Assembly (NCBI GenBank): GCA_963765725.1
Contig: CAVXXI010000001.1
Location: forward strand, 1,096,902 to 1,160,901
Length of the DNA stretch: 64,000 nt
Source: DASQEH01 sp963765725
GTDB lineage: Bacteria > Actinomycetota > Actinomycetes > Propionibacteriales > Nocardioidaceae
Reading direction: 5' to 3'
Of the stretch, positions 1-10,181 are shown piece after piece. Numbering within the stretch: the first letter of the stretch is position 1; every line of letters starts with the position of its first letter. The translations under genes were made by a program, and so were the position numbers. The notes under the pieces were generated by a model, which was given only the letters and a program-made list of their open reading frames with translations, did no database searches and was not told where the DNA came from.

Positions 1-460
1 CGAGGCGCACGTCGCCACCCGGCTCGACTCCGGCCTCACCCTGCACGGGTACATCGACCGCGTCGACGTCGCCCCGTCAGGCGACCTGCGCATCGTCGAC
101 TACAAGACGGGGCGCTCGCCGTCGGTCTACTTCGAGGCCAAGGCGCTGTTCCAGATGAAGTTCTACGCGCTCGTCGTCTGGCGAACGCGCGGCGTCATCC
201 CCCGCATGCTCCAGCTGGTCTACCTCGGCAACGGAGAGATGCTCCGCTACGAGCCGGAGGAGCGCGACCTGCTCGCCACCGAGCGCAAGCTCGAGGCGCT
301 CTGGAAGGCCATCCAGCGGGCGCACACGACTGGCGAGTGGCGCCCCAACCCGTCGGCGCTGTGCGGCTGGTGCGATCACCAGGCGCTCTGTCCGGCCTTC
401 GGCGGCACTCCACCGCCGCTGCCGGCGCCTCAGGAGCCGCTGCTGCCGACACCTCAGTAA
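1..460 (+). CDS. RecB family exonuclease (PD-(D/E)XK nuclease), C-terminal part, cut by window edge
   Basis: The reading frame is open from the left edge (codons start at base 2) to a TAA at 458-460, so only about the last 152 residues are present. The fragment has the RecB-type nuclease core: GYIDRVD, then DYKTG (catalytic Asp and Lys of the PD-(D/E)XK fold), then FQMKFYALV. It ends in CGWCDHQALCP, the cysteine cluster that binds Fe-S in AddB/Cas4-like RecB nucleases. Such proteins act on DNA ends in repair. It converges on the dpp operon with an 11-bp gap. Family assignment is firm; the exact role is unknown because the N-terminus is missing. Confidence 0.88.
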   Translation, partial: EAHVATRLDSGLTLHGYIDRVDVAPSGDLRIVDYKTGRSPSVYFEAKALFQMKFYALVVWRTRGVIPRMLQLVYLGNGEMLRYEPEERDLLATERKLEALWKAIQRAHTTGEWRPNPSALCGWCDHQALCPAFGGTPPPLPAPQEPLLPTPQ

Positions 461-470
461 AGGTGGCAGG

Positions 471-1754
471 TCAGTAGAGGTGGCAGGCGACCTCGACGTC
501 CCCGCTGCGACGCAGCCGGGGGTCGCTTCCGTCCTTGAACTCGACCTCGACGCCTTCGGCCGTGTCGCGTACCTCGCGCACACCACTCCAGAACGTGCTG
601 TTCGCAGGGTCGGTCCGCACCTCGTCCAGGAGCCGGCGGAGATCGTCGGGGCTCCCCTGGCCGGACGGCTTCAGGACTGCCGGACCGGCAGCCTGTGCGG
701 CCAGGGCATCCAGGTTGGCGATCTTCGCGCGCTCGATGTCGTAGGTCGCCGCCGCCGTCTTGAGCCAGTGGTTCTCCAGCGCCGCCACGAGGTCACGGGC
801 CTCCCAGCCGCACACCTCGAACGCCGCGGGGCAGCGCGGATGGAACGCGCACCCCCTCGGCGGTCGGGCCGCGTCCGGGATCTCCCCCTTGAGCAGCTCA
901 CGCGGGAGCGTTCGGCTGGGGTCGGGGTCGGGGATGGCCGCCAGCAGCGCCTTGGTGTACGGGTGCTTGGGGTCGGCGAAGATCGCGTCGGTGTCCCCGA
1001 TCTCGACGATCCGGCCGAGGTACATGATCGCGACGCGGTCGCAGAAGAACTTCGCGCTGGCCAGGTCGTGCGTGATGTACACGTACGTCAGGTCCAGCGA
1101 GGCCTTGAGGTCGAGCATCAGCTGCAGGATCTTCGCCCGGACGCTCATGTCCAGCATCGAGATGGGTTCGTCGGCGACCAGCAGCCGGGGACCCATGATG
1201 ATGGCTCGGGCGATCACCACCCGCTGCTTCTGCCCGCCGGAGAGGTCGCGCGGGTACTTCGGCAAGAAGAGCTCGACCGGCGACAGGCCCACCCGCTCGA
1301 GCGCGTCGACGACACGCTCGCGCCGCTCCGTCGGCGACTTGACGCCGTGGATCCGCAGGGCGTCGCCGACCCCCTGCTCCACCGTCATGGCGGGGTTCAG
1401 GGCGGCGTTGGGGTCCTGGAAGACCATCTGGGCGTGTCGACGGTGCTCGCGCAGCTGCCGTTTGGAGTAGCCGGCGATGTCGTCGCCGTCGAACACGATC
1501 GAGCCGTCGGCAGCGGGTACGAGCCCGAGCAGCGCGCGACCCAGTGTCGACTTGCCGCTCCCGCTCTCCCCCACGAGGCCGACCACCTCGCCCTTGCGCA
1601 GCGTCAGGTTGAGCCCGTCGACGGCCTTGACGACGCCGGTCTCGCGCCCCAGCAGCCGGGCGAGGGTGCTGCCGCCCAGGCCGAACTGGACGGACAGGTC
1701 GCGGATGTCGATGATCGGCGGCGTCTCGGCGGACACGTCAGGCTTCGTCGGCAA
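471..1754 (-). CDS. dppF: Peptide ABC transporter ATP-binding protein (DppF/OppF-like)
   Basis: ATPase of a dipeptide/oligopeptide importer, 427 aa. Walker A is GESGSGKST, the signature is LSGGQKQRV, and Walker B is LLVADEP. The C-terminal oligopeptide-transporter motif (CAFHPRCP) follows. The start is TTG at 1754, preceded by an AGGAG Shine-Dalgarno; it overlaps the end of the upstream dppD-like gene by 17 nt, so translation is probably coupled. Two oddities: the D-loop reads ADEPISMLDMS instead of the usual DEPTSALD, and about 90 extra residues separate the usual C-terminal cysteines from a final ACHLY, making it longer than typical DppF (about 330 aa). Confidence 0.88.
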   Translation of the reverse strand: MPTKPDVSAETPPIIDIRDLSVQFGLGGSTLARLLGRETGVVKAVDGLNLTLRKGEVVGLVGESGSGKSTLGRALLGLVPAADGSIVFDGDDIAGYSKRQLREHRRHAQMVFQDPNAALNPAMTVEQGVGDALRIHGVKSPTERRERVVDALERVGLSPVELFLPKYPRDLSGGQKQRVVIARAIIMGPRLLVADEPISMLDMSVRAKILQLMLDLKASLDLTYVYITHDLASAKFFCDRVAIMYLGRIVEIGDTDAIFADPKHPYTKALLAAIPDPDPSRTLPRELLKGEIPDAARPPRGCAFHPRCPAAFEVCGWEARDLVAALENHWLKTAAATYDIERAKIANLDALAAQAAGPAVLKPSGQGSPDDLRRLLDEVRTDPANSTFWSGVREVRDTAEGVEVEFKDGSDPRLRRSGDVEVACHLY

Positions 1755-2799
1755 TGCCTATCTCCTCTCGTGGGAGCGGCGCGTCGCCGCCGGGAGGCAC
1801 GGCCTCCGCCGGTCCGTGCAGCCAGCACTCGACCCTGGTGCCGCTGCTCGAGACGGTCTCGACCGGGTCCTTGTCCGCGCACACCTTCATCGCGTTGGGG
1901 CAGCGGGGGTGGAAGCGGCACGCGGGAGGCGGGTCGATGAGGTCCGGCGGTGCGCCCGGGATGAAGTTCAGCCCCGTCGTGCTCAGGCTGATCGTCGAGC
2001 GCAGCAGCTCACGGGTGTACGGGTGCTGGGGGTTGCCGAAGACGTCGCGCACGTCGCCCTGCTCGACGATGCGGCCGGCGTACATCACCGCGACCCGGTC
2101 GCACGCCTCGGCGACGATGCCCAGGTTGTGGGTGATCAGGAGCAGTGCGGTGTCGAAGTTGGCACGGAGGTCGTTGAGGATCCGGATGATCTGTGCCTCC
2201 ACGAGCACGTCGAGGGCCGTGGTCGGCTCGTCGGCCACTACGAACGCCGGCCGCAGCACGACAGCCAGCGCGATCATCAGCCGCTGCCGCATGCCGCCCG
2301 AGAACTCGTGCGGGTAGGACCGGTACCGCGTGGGCGGGATGCCCATCAGGTTGAGCACCTCGATGGCCCGCTCGCGGATGGCGCGCTTGGTCATCGACGG
2401 CTCGTGCTGCTTGATGGTCTCCTCGAAGTGCTGCGAGATGCGCATGAGCGGGTTGAGCCGGGTCAGCGGCTCCTGGAAGATCATGCCGAGGTCCGTACCG
2501 CGCATCGCTCGTGCGTCGTGCACGCTCATCTGCAGGATGTCGTCGCCCTTGAAGAGCACCTGCCCGTCCCGCTTGGCGCCCTCGGGCAGCAGCCCCATCA
2601 GGCCCCGCCCGAGCGTGGACTTCCCGCAACCGGACTCGCCGACCAGCCCCAGCGTCTGCCCGCCCTCGAGCGCGAAGGTCACGCCGTCGACGGCCCGGAT
2701 CGCGCCGCGAGGGGTGCCGTACCAGACCCGGAGGTCGCGCACATCCATGACCGGGCCGGAGGTCCAGGCTGCCGGTGCCGAGGAGTCGATCAGGGTCAT
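1738..2799 (-). CDS. dppD: Peptide ABC transporter ATP-binding protein (DppD/OppD-like)
   Basis: Second ATPase of the peptide importer, 353 aa, starting at the ATG at 2797-2799 (MTLIDSS). Walker A is GESGCGKST, the signature is FSGGMRQRL, Walker B is FVVADEPTTALD, and the C-terminal FHPRCPNAMKVC motif of peptide-importer ATPases is present. The start overlaps the stop of the permease gene by 4 nt (ATGA), a classic coupled operon junction. The open frame continues upstream to 4797 through the opposite side of two permease genes, but only this part is coherent as an ATPase. Confidence 0.9.
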   Translation of the reverse strand: MTLIDSSAPAAWTSGPVMDVRDLRVWYGTPRGAIRAVDGVTFALEGGQTLGLVGESGCGKSTLGRGLMGLLPEGAKRDGQVLFKGDDILQMSVHDARAMRGTDLGMIFQEPLTRLNPLMRISQHFEETIKQHEPSMTKRAIRERAIEVLNLMGIPPTRYRSYPHEFSGGMRQRLMIALAVVLRPAFVVADEPTTALDVLVEAQIIRILNDLRANFDTALLLITHNLGIVAEACDRVAVMYAGRIVEQGDVRDVFGNPQHPYTRELLRSTISLSTTGLNFIPGAPPDLIDPPPACRFHPRCPNAMKVCADKDPVETVSSSGTRVECWLHGPAEAVPPGGDAPLPREEIGIADEA

Positions 2800-3743
2800 C
2801 GTTCCACCGGCTCTCGTGGAGTCATCTCGACCGGCACCAGTCTCTGCTTGCGGAGCAACGGGTTGACGGTCTCGTTGAGGCCCTCGCCGACCAGGGTAAG
2901 GCCGGTGATGAGCAGCACGATGGCGAGACCCGGGTATAGCGACGTCCACCAGATACCGAGCCCGGCGTCGTCGAGGGCGCGCTGGAGGTCGAAGCCCCAC
3001 TCCCCCGCCTGGGTGGGCTGGATCCCGATCCCGAGGAAGCCGAGCGCGGCGAGGGTCCCGATCGCGTCGGCGGCGTTGAGGGTCGCCAGGACCGGGACGC
3101 TCTGGATGACGTTCCCGAACAGGTACCGGCGCATGATGACGCCGTCCGTCGCGCCCAGCGCGCGAGCGGCCTCGACATAGGTCGCCTCCTTCGCGCTGAT
3201 CGTGGTGTTGCGCACGACGCGGAAGTACTGCGGGATGTAGATCGCCGTCAGCGACAACGCCGCCGCGACGACACCGCCGGTGAGGAAGAGGAACTGGTCG
3301 CCGATGATGTTGGTGAAGAGGAACGCGAAGACGATCGCCAGCAGCAGCGAGGGGAAGGCGAAGATCGCGTCCATCACCAGCACGAGGACCCGGTCGAGCC
3401 AGCCGCCGAAGTACCCCGAGACGATGCCGAGGAACAGGCCCAGGACCAGCGAGAAGATGACGGCCAGGCCGACCACCTCGACCGCCGTCCTCGCTCCCCA
3501 GATCACCCGTGACAATACGTCGGTCTGCAGGTCGGTCGTCCCGAACCAGTGAGCCGAGCTCGGGTGGCCCAGCTTCGGGAACTGCTTGCCGTTGCTCGAG
3601 AACTGGGCGAAGCCGTAGGGCGCGATCCAGGGCGCGAACACGGCCAGGACCAGGAAGAAGCCGGTCAGCGCGGCTCCGACCGCGAGCATCCAGCGGGCGA
3701 CCCCTTGGGTCTTGCGAGAACGGGGCGAGGACGAGACCCGCAA
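2796..3743 (-). CDS. dppC: Peptide ABC transporter permease (DppC-like)
   Basis: Inner-membrane permease, 315 aa. An N-terminal membrane segment is followed by the OppC_N region with HWFGTTDLQTDVLSR, then the BPD_transp_1 domain. The cytoplasmic EAA loop is visible as YVEAARALGATDGVIMRRYLF, which contacts the ATPases. About six hydrophobic segments fit the family. It lies between the broken dppB and dppD, with a 4-nt overlap at its stop. It is intact, unlike its partner permease. Confidence 0.9.
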   Translation of the reverse strand: MRVSSSPRSRKTQGVARWMLAVGAALTGFFLVLAVFAPWIAPYGFAQFSSNGKQFPKLGHPSSAHWFGTTDLQTDVLSRVIWGARTAVEVVGLAVIFSLVLGLFLGIVSGYFGGWLDRVLVLVMDAIFAFPSLLLAIVFAFLFTNIIGDQFLFLTGGVVAAALSLTAIYIPQYFRVVRNTTISAKEATYVEAARALGATDGVIMRRYLFGNVIQSVPVLATLNAADAIGTLAALGFLGIGIQPTQAGEWGFDLQRALDDAGLGIWWTSLYPGLAIVLLITGLTLVGEGLNETVNPLLRKQRLVPVEMTPREPVER

Positions 3744-3752
3744 GTCGGCGCA

Positions 3753-4778
3753 TCAGTACCTCACCCTCGGGTCGATGAGCGCGTTGACGATGTCGACGAC
3801 CAGGCTCGCGAGGATCACGACGAGCGCGAAGATCGTCACCAGGCCCTGGACGGCCCCGTAGTCGCGTCCGGAGATGTACTTGAACAGCTTGTAGCCGACG
3901 CCCGGCCAGTTGAACGTGGTCTCGGTCAGGATGGCCCCGCCGAGCAGGAGCGCGATCTGCAGCCCGACGATCGTGATGACCGGCACCAGCGCGTTGCGGA
4001 AAGCGTGGTTGCGGGTCACCTTGCCCTGGCGAGATCCCGCGGGCCTGCGCGGCCTCGACGTAGTCGCTCTGGTTCGTCTGCAGCATGTTGACCCTGACCA
4101 GCCGGATGAACACGCCGCAGATGAAGATGCCCAGGGTGAACGCCGGGAGGACGAGGTGCTTGAGCACGTCCTCGATGGACGCCACGTCGCCGCTCAGCAA
4201 GGCGTCGATCAGCAGGATGTGGGTCCGCTCCGGCACGATGAACAGCGTCTCCGGAGAGGCCTCGCCACTGGTGGGCAGCCCGAGCGCCGGCGCGATGTGG
4301 ATCTGGATCAGCAGGCCGACGAAGAAGATCGGAGCGGCATAGGTCACGATGCCGAAGATTCGGATCACCACGTCGGTCGCCGTGTCGCGCATCCGGCCGG
4401 CCAGCAGGCCGAGCGGGATGCCGACGCCCAGCGCGACGATGAACGCGGCGATGGTGAGGGACAGCGTCGCCCCGCCGTTCTGCTTCACCACCGACAGGAT
4501 CGACTGGTTGTCGGTGAAGCTCTTGCCGAAGTCCAGGTGCAAGATCGACCAGAGGTAGTCGCCGTACTGGGCGAGCAGCGGCTTGTCGAGGCCGAACTGG
4601 TGACGCGCCCGGTCGAGGGCGGCCGGATCGAGCTTGCCGCCGAGCGCTGCCGAGATCGGGTCGCCGGGGGCCACCCGCAAGCGATGAACACCAGCGTGAT
4701 CAGGATCCAGATCATCGGGATGACCAGGAGCACCCGCTGGAGGATGAACCGGGGCAGCGAACCGGCCGATGTGCTCAT
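3753..4778 (-). pseudogene. dppB: Peptide ABC transporter permease (DppB-like), interrupted by two frameshifts
   Basis: The product is readable only in pieces. The ATG at 4776-4778 starts MSTSAGSLPRFILQRVLL with the first membrane helix. Near 4680 the frame shifts (a missing base after FIA) and continues as RVAPGDPISAALGGKLDP through most of the permease to YVEAAQARGIS. Near 4028 it shifts again and ends as VTRNHAFRNALVPVITIVGL to DPRVRY. Together the pieces give a normal-length DppB of about 340 aa with its EAA loop. The other four operon genes are intact, so sequence error is more likely than loss of transport, but this cannot be proved here. Confidence 0.8.
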
Positions 4779-4852
4779 CCGACTCCTTCCTCGTCACCCC
4801 GAGCGGGGAGGGGTCGCGACGGACCCCTCCCCGGCCGGGCGATGCCGTCGAG

Positions 4853-6478
4853 CTAGGACTTGGAGATCGTCCAGAGCCGGAAGATGTACGCCGGGTCGAG
4901 AGTCTCCTTCACTCCGTTGATGCCGGCGCGGTAGACGGCGGTGTTGTTGCCGACCCAGCTCGGGATGAAGGGGACGTCCTTCGCGGCGATGTCCTGGAGC
5001 TTCTTGAAGTCGGCGAGGCGCGTGGCGGTGCTCGTCGAGCCCTGCTCCGCTGCGACGAGCGCGTTGGCCTGCGGGTTCTTGTAGCCGTTGGCGAAGAAGC
5101 CGCCGTTGACGAGGAACGGCGACAGGTAGTCGTCGGTGTCGAGGTAGTCGGGGTACCAGCCGAGGATCCACAGGTCGTAGGCGCCCTGCTTGTAGATCGT
5201 CTGGTACTGGTCCCACTCGACGCTCTTCAGCTTGACCTTGAACAGGCCGCTGCCCTCGAGCTCGCGCGAGAACTCGGTCGCCTCGTCGACGGTGTTCGGG
5301 CCGTAGTGCGTCGGCGTGTAGCCCATGGTGATGGTGACCGGCGTCTTGATCCCGGCGGCGGCCAGCGTCTTCTTGGCGGCAGCGACGTCGGGCGACGCCC
5401 CGTAGGCGGTCTTGAAGGACTCGGTCATGCCCGGCAGACCCGGCGGCACGATCGAGTACAGCGGCGTGACGGTGCTCTCGTAGGCGTTCTTCGCGATCGC
5501 GTTGCGGTCGATGATCTGCGCGGCCGCCTTGCGAACGGCGAGCTCCTTGCCCGGTCCGCTGTCGTTGTTCCACACCCAGTACCTGATCGCGGCGCCGGCA
5601 CCCTCGGCCACCGTGACGTCGCTGTTGGACTTGAGGGCGGTGATGTCGGTCGGACCGAGCGTGTCCCACGCGATGTCGATGTCGCCGTTCTGGACCGCGA
5701 GCTTCAAGGCGGTGGCGTCCTGGAAGTACGAGATGAACACCTGGGACGCCTTCGGTGCGCGGTCGCCGCTGTAGTTGCTGTTGGCCTCCAGCACCGCCTG
5801 CTGACCAGCCTTGTACTGGCTCAGCTTGTAGGGGCCGGAGCCGATCACCTTGTCGTCGGCGAGCTTCTTGGTCGGCGGGAAGACCTGCTGGTCGACGATG
5901 GCACCCGTCCCGGGGTACGTGAGGATGTACTGGAACGTCACGTCGGGCTTGTTGAGGTGGAAGATGACCGTCGAGTCGTCCGGGGTGTCGATCGCACCCT
6001 TGGCGAGACCTGTCACATTGCCCGCCTTGTCGGTGGCGGCGATGTCACCGAGCAGGTAGATCGCCGCGCCGTTCGGGTCCTTGATCGCGAGGGCACGCTG
6101 GAAGCTGTACTTGACGTCGGCGGACGTCAGCGCGTCGCCGTTGGAGAACTTGAGGCCGGGCTTGAGCTTGCAGGTCAGCGTCGAGGGGTCTCCGTACTTG
6201 CAGCTCTGGGCGGCGTCGCCCACGGGCGTTGTCGCACCCGCCGGGATCGTGAGGAGGTTCTGGAAGATGCTGTACTGCAGCGTCGACGACCCCAGATCGT
6301 AGGATCCCGCAGGGTCGACGGCGGTCACGGTGTCGGTGGTACCCAACGTGAAGCTCTTGCTCGACGACCCACCGCTCCCACCGGAGCCGCTGTCGCGGTT
6401 CGAGCCGCAGGCGGCCATGGACAGCAGCAGCACCGCCGCCCCGCCTACCGCGACGATTTGTCTTCTGTTCCCCAACAT
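4853..6478 (-). CDS. dppA: Peptide ABC transporter substrate-binding lipoprotein (SBP_bac_5 family)
   Basis: First gene of the dpp operon, 541 aa. It has a lipoprotein signal: a basic start (MLGNRRQ), a hydrophobic stretch and a lipobox LLSMAAC, followed by a Ser/Gly linker. The mature part is a family-5 solute-binding protein (FSNGDALTSADVKYSFQRAL and an RNAIAKNAYESTVTPLYS region), which captures peptides outside the membrane for DppBC. A GGGAGC Shine-Dalgarno precedes the ATG and a promoter-like pair lies about 40-70 bp upstream. Peptide is the likely ligand, but family-5 proteins also bind nickel or sugars. Confidence 0.9.
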   Translation of the reverse strand: MLGNRRQIVAVGGAAVLLLSMAACGSNRDSGSGGSGGSSSKSFTLGTTDTVTAVDPAGSYDLGSSTLQYSIFQNLLTIPAGATTPVGDAAQSCKYGDPSTLTCKLKPGLKFSNGDALTSADVKYSFQRALAIKDPNGAAIYLLGDIAATDKAGNVTGLAKGAIDTPDDSTVIFHLNKPDVTFQYILTYPGTGAIVDQQVFPPTKKLADDKVIGSGPYKLSQYKAGQQAVLEANSNYSGDRAPKASQVFISYFQDATALKLAVQNGDIDIAWDTLGPTDITALKSNSDVTVAEGAGAAIRYWVWNNDSGPGKELAVRKAAAQIIDRNAIAKNAYESTVTPLYSIVPPGLPGMTESFKTAYGASPDVAAAKKTLAAAGIKTPVTITMGYTPTHYGPNTVDEATEFSRELEGSGLFKVKLKSVEWDQYQTIYKQGAYDLWILGWYPDYLDTDDYLSPFLVNGGFFANGYKNPQANALVAAEQGSTSTATRLADFKKLQDIAAKDVPFIPSWVGNNTAVYRAGINGVKETLDPAYIFRLWTISKS

Positions 6479-6518
6479 GCTGGCTCCCGTCGAGTGATCG
6501 AGGTCACGTGATGCTGCG

Positions 6519-6548
6519 ACCCTAGTGGGGCGACGGACCCGATGTCAG
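6519..6548 (-). promoter_or_regulatory. Candidate sigma-70-type promoter of the dpp operon
   Basis: Read on the minus strand, CTGACA (6543-6548) and TAGGGT (6519-6524) are separated by 18 bp. They lie about 40 nt upstream of the first codon of the substrate-binding protein gene, leaving room for a short leader with a Shine-Dalgarno. This is inferred from motif and spacing only. Confidence 0.45.
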
Positions 6549-6634
6549 CACAGGCTCGTCACGACATGGTTACCGTTTTTCGGCCCCGTGGAGCGTGCCA
6601 CGCGCCGGTCGGGCAGGTCACGACTCGGCAACAG

Positions 6635-9600
6635 TCAGCGCGCGTTGAAGTACTTCGCCTCGGGATGATGGACGACGAGGGCGTCGGTCGACTGCTCCGG
6701 ATGCAGCTGCAGCTCCTCGCTCATCGAGACGCCGATCCGCTCCGGTTTCAGCAGCGCGACCAGCTGAGCGCGGTCGTCGAGGTCGGGACACGCCGGGTAG
6801 CCGAAGGAGTAGCGGGAGCCGCGATACCCCTGGCGGAAGACCGCCCCCATGTCACTGGGATCCTCCCCTGCGAACCCGAGCTCGTCGCGGACCCGGGCGT
6901 GCCAGTACTCCGCCAGCGCCTCGGTCAGCTGGACCGAAAGGCCGTGCAGCTCGAGGTAGTCGCGGTAGGCGTTGGCAGCGAAGAGCTCGGCGGTGACCTC
7001 GCTGACGCGCGCGCCCATGGTGACGAGGTGGAACGCGACCACATCGAGCTCGCCGCTGTCCTTCGGCCGGAAGAAGTCGGCCAGGCACAGGTACCGGTCG
7101 CGGTGCTGGCGGGGGAAGGTGAACCGCGCGACCTCTCCCGAACGGGTCTGGTGGTCCAGCACGACGAGGTCGTCGCCCTCGCTGTAGCAGGGCCAGTAGC
7201 CGTACACGACGGCCGGCTCGAGGACCGCGTCGGTCTGGATCCGGTTGAGCCAGCTGCGCAGCCGCGGCCGTCCCTCGGTCTCGACCAGCTCCTCGTACGA
7301 GGGGCCGTCCCCGCGGGACGACTTCAACCCCCACTGCCCCATGAAGGTCGCGCGCTCGTCGAGATAGGAGGCGAACTCCGCGAGTGCGACGCCCTTGACG
7401 ATCCGGTCGCCCCAGAACGGCGGCGTCGGCACCGGGTTGGTCACGGACACGTCGGACCGAGCGGGCAGGTCGACCGGCGCCGTCGGCTCCGCGGGAGCCA
7501 CCGGGCCTTTCACCCGCCGGTCGCGGAGCAACGGCAGGGCCGCACCCGGGTCGCCGCGCTTGACCGCCATCACGGCGTCCATCAGGCGCAGGCCCTCGAA
7601 GGCGTCCCGGGCATAGCGGACCTCGCCGCCGAACAGCGACGCAAGGTCCTGCTCGACGTAGGCGCGGGTGAGTGCCGCGCCTCCGAGCATGACCGGCCAC
7701 CGCTCGGCCATGCCGCGGGAGTTCAGCTCCTCGAGGTTGTCCTTCATCACCACCGTGCTCTTGACCAGCAGCCCGGACATGCCGATCGCGTCGGCGTCGT
7801 GCTCCTGGGCGGCGTCGAGGATCGCGCTGACCGGCTGCTTGATACCGAGGTTGACGACGGTGTAGCCGTTGTTGGACAAGATGATGTCGACCAGGTTCTT
7901 GCCGATGTCGTGCACGTCGCCCTTGACGGTGGCGAGCACGATCGTGCCCTTGCCGCGGTCGTCGCTCCTGTCCATGTGCGGCTCGAGGTACGCCACCGCG
8001 GCCTTCATCACCTCGGCCGACTGCAGCACGAAGGGAAGCTGCATCTCGCCGGACCCGAAGAGCTCGCCGACCACCTTCATCCCGGACAGCAGGTCGTCGT
8101 TGATCACGTCCAGCGCCGTACGGCCGCGCTCGAGCGCCTCGTCGAGGTCGGCCTCGAGGCCGAGCCGCTCGCCGTCGATGATCCGTCGCGAGAGCCGTTC
8201 AGGCAGCGGCAGCGCCGCCAGCTCGGCGGCCCGGGTCTCCTTCGTGTCCGCCGCGGACACGCCGGCGAAGATCTCGAGGAGCTTCTGCAGCGGGTCGTAG
8301 TCGTCGGTCCGCCTGTCGTACACGAGGTCGTACGCGACCTGGCGCTGCTCGTCGGGTATCCGCGCCAGCGGCAGGATCTTGGCGGTGTGGACGATGGCCG
8401 AGTCGAGGCCGGCCTTGACGCACTCGTGCAGGAACACCGAGTTGAGGACGACGCGGGCGGCCGGGTTGAGCCCGAACGAGATGTTCGACACCCCCAGCGT
8501 GGTCTGGACCTCGGGGTGGCGGCGCTTGACCTCGCGGATCGCGTCGATGGTCTCGAGGCCGTCGCGCCGGGTCTCCTCCTGGCCGGTGCCGACCGGGAAC
8601 GTCAGGCAGTCGACGATGATGTCGCTGGTGTGCATGCCCCATCGGGTGGTGAGGTCCGCGATCAACCGGTCGGCGACCCGGACCTTCCACTCGGCGGTAC
8701 GGGCCTGGCCCTCCTCGTCGATGGTGAGTGCGATCACCGCCGCGCCGAACTCCTTGACGACCGGCATCACGCGTGCGAAGCGCGAGCCGGGACCGTCGCC
8801 GTCCTCGTAGTTCACGGAGTTGACCACGCACCGGCCGCCGAGCGCCTCGAGGCCTGCGGCGATCACCTCAGGCTCGGTCGAGTCGAGCACGACCGGCAGG
8901 GTGGACGACGTCGCGAAGAGCTTCGCTGCCCTGCGCATGTCGGCGACGCCGTCCCTTCCCACGTAGTCGACGCACAGGTCGAGCAGGTGCGCGCCGTCAC
9001 GGATCTGACCACGCGCGATCTCGACGCAGTCGTCCCAGCGGTCGTCCAGCATGGCGTCGCGGAACGCCCTGCTCCCGTTGGCGTTGGTGCGTTCGCCGAT
9101 CGACAGGTACGACGTGTCCTGCCGGAACGGCACGTGCGCGTACAGCGATGCTGCGCCGGCCTCGCGGCGCGGCCTGCGCGGCGCCAGCTCCCGGCCCGCG
9201 ACCCGCTCCACGACCTGGCGGATGTGCTCCGGTGTGGTACCGCAGCATCCGCCGACCAGCGTCAGGCCGAACTCGCCGCAGAAGGTGCTCGTGCGCGTCG
9301 GCCAGCTGAACGGGGGTAAGCGGGTATGACGCGCCCGCGGAGGTGAGCTGGGGCAGGCCGGCGTTGGGCATGCACGCGACCGCCGCAGCGGCGTGGCGGG
9401 CCAGGTAGCGCAGATGCTCGCTCATCTCGGCCGGGCCGGTGGCACAGTTCAGGCCGATCACGTCGATGCCGAGCGGCTCGAGAGCGGTCAGCGCCGCCCC
9501 GATCTCGGTGCCCAGCAGCATGGTCCCGGTCGTCTCGACGGTCACGTCGACGATCACCGGCACGTCCACGGCCCCGCCGGCCGCGGCGATCGCGCGCTTG

Positions 9601-10127
9601 GCCCCGATGACCGCGGCCTTCGCCTGCAGCAGGTCCTGGGCGGTCTCCACCAGCACCGCGTCGACGCCGCCGTCGAGCATGCCGCGGGTCTGCTCGGCGT
9701 ACGCGTCGCGCAGGGTCGCGAACTCGACGTGGCCGAGAGTCGGCAGCTTCGTCCCAGGCCCGACCGAGCCCAGCACCCAGCGGGGGCGCTGTGGCGTGGA
9801 CCACGCGTCGGCCGCCTCCCGCGCGATGACGGCACCAGCGCGGGCGAGCTCGTAGATCCGGTGGCTGATGTCGTACTCGCCCAGGTTGGCATGGTTGGCG
9901 CCGAAGGTGTTGGTCTCGACGCAGTCGGCGCCGACGGCGAGGTAGGAGTCGTGCACGTGGCGTACGACGTCGGGGCGGGTCACGTTGAGGATCTCGTTGC
10001 ACCCCTCGAGCCCGTCGAAGTCGTCGAGGGTCAGGTCCTGCTGCTGCAGCATCGTTCCCATCGCGCCGTCGGCGACGATCACCCGCTCGGTCAGGGCCTG
10101 ACGCAGGGAACCTGAAGATGCGGCCAT
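6635..10127 (-). CDS. metH: Cobalamin-dependent methionine synthase MetH, one frameshift near 9284
   Basis: Transfers a methyl group from methyltetrahydrofolate to homocysteine using cobalamin. Domains in order: homocysteine-binding barrel (DGAMGTMLQ, GLNCATGP), pterin-binding domain (YLSIGERTNANGS), cobalamin domain with the axial-ligand motif GDVHDIGKN, and the S-adenosylmethionine reactivation domain ending HPEAKYFNAR. The frame breaks near 9284: after LADAHEH one extra C is present, and the next frame continues FCGEFGLTLVGGCCGTTPEH, which carries the second zinc motif. Joined, the protein is about 1160 aa, normal for MetH. All four domains are otherwise perfect, so an indel error is likely. 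ATG at 10127 is chosen because TAGGCT lies 6 nt upstream. Confidence 0.92.
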
Positions 10128-10133
10128 GTCGGC

Positions 10134-10175
10134 AGCCTAGCGAGCCCGGCTCGCGCGCTGGTGGAGCCGTAGGCT
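10134..10175. promoter_or_regulatory. Divergent leaderless promoters of metH and the PAC2 gene
   Basis: Two TAGGCT boxes face away from each other: one on the minus strand at 10134-10139, six bases before the metH ATG, and one on the plus strand at 10170-10175, six bases before the PAC2 GTG. The spacing puts the transcription start at the start codon, so both messages are probably leaderless. No cobalamin riboswitch fits in the 54-bp gap. Confidence 0.55.
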
Positions 10176-10181
10176 GGTCAC

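Noticed and set aside
1738..4797. Single minus-strand open frame of 1019 codons spanning dppB and dppD
   Set aside because: It is a chance fusion of out-of-frame dppC and broken dppB with in-frame dppD; only 1738-2799 and parts of dppB are coherent.
6542..9319. Very long plus-strand open frame (925 codons) opposite metH
   Set aside because: It is antisense to a well-conserved enzyme, its translation is Arg/Val/Leu/Gly-rich low-complexity without motifs, and high GC routinely produces such frames.
10128..10181. Cobalamin riboswitch in front of metH
   Set aside because: The divergent gap is only 54 bp and both genes look leaderless, leaving no room for the roughly 200-nt aptamer.
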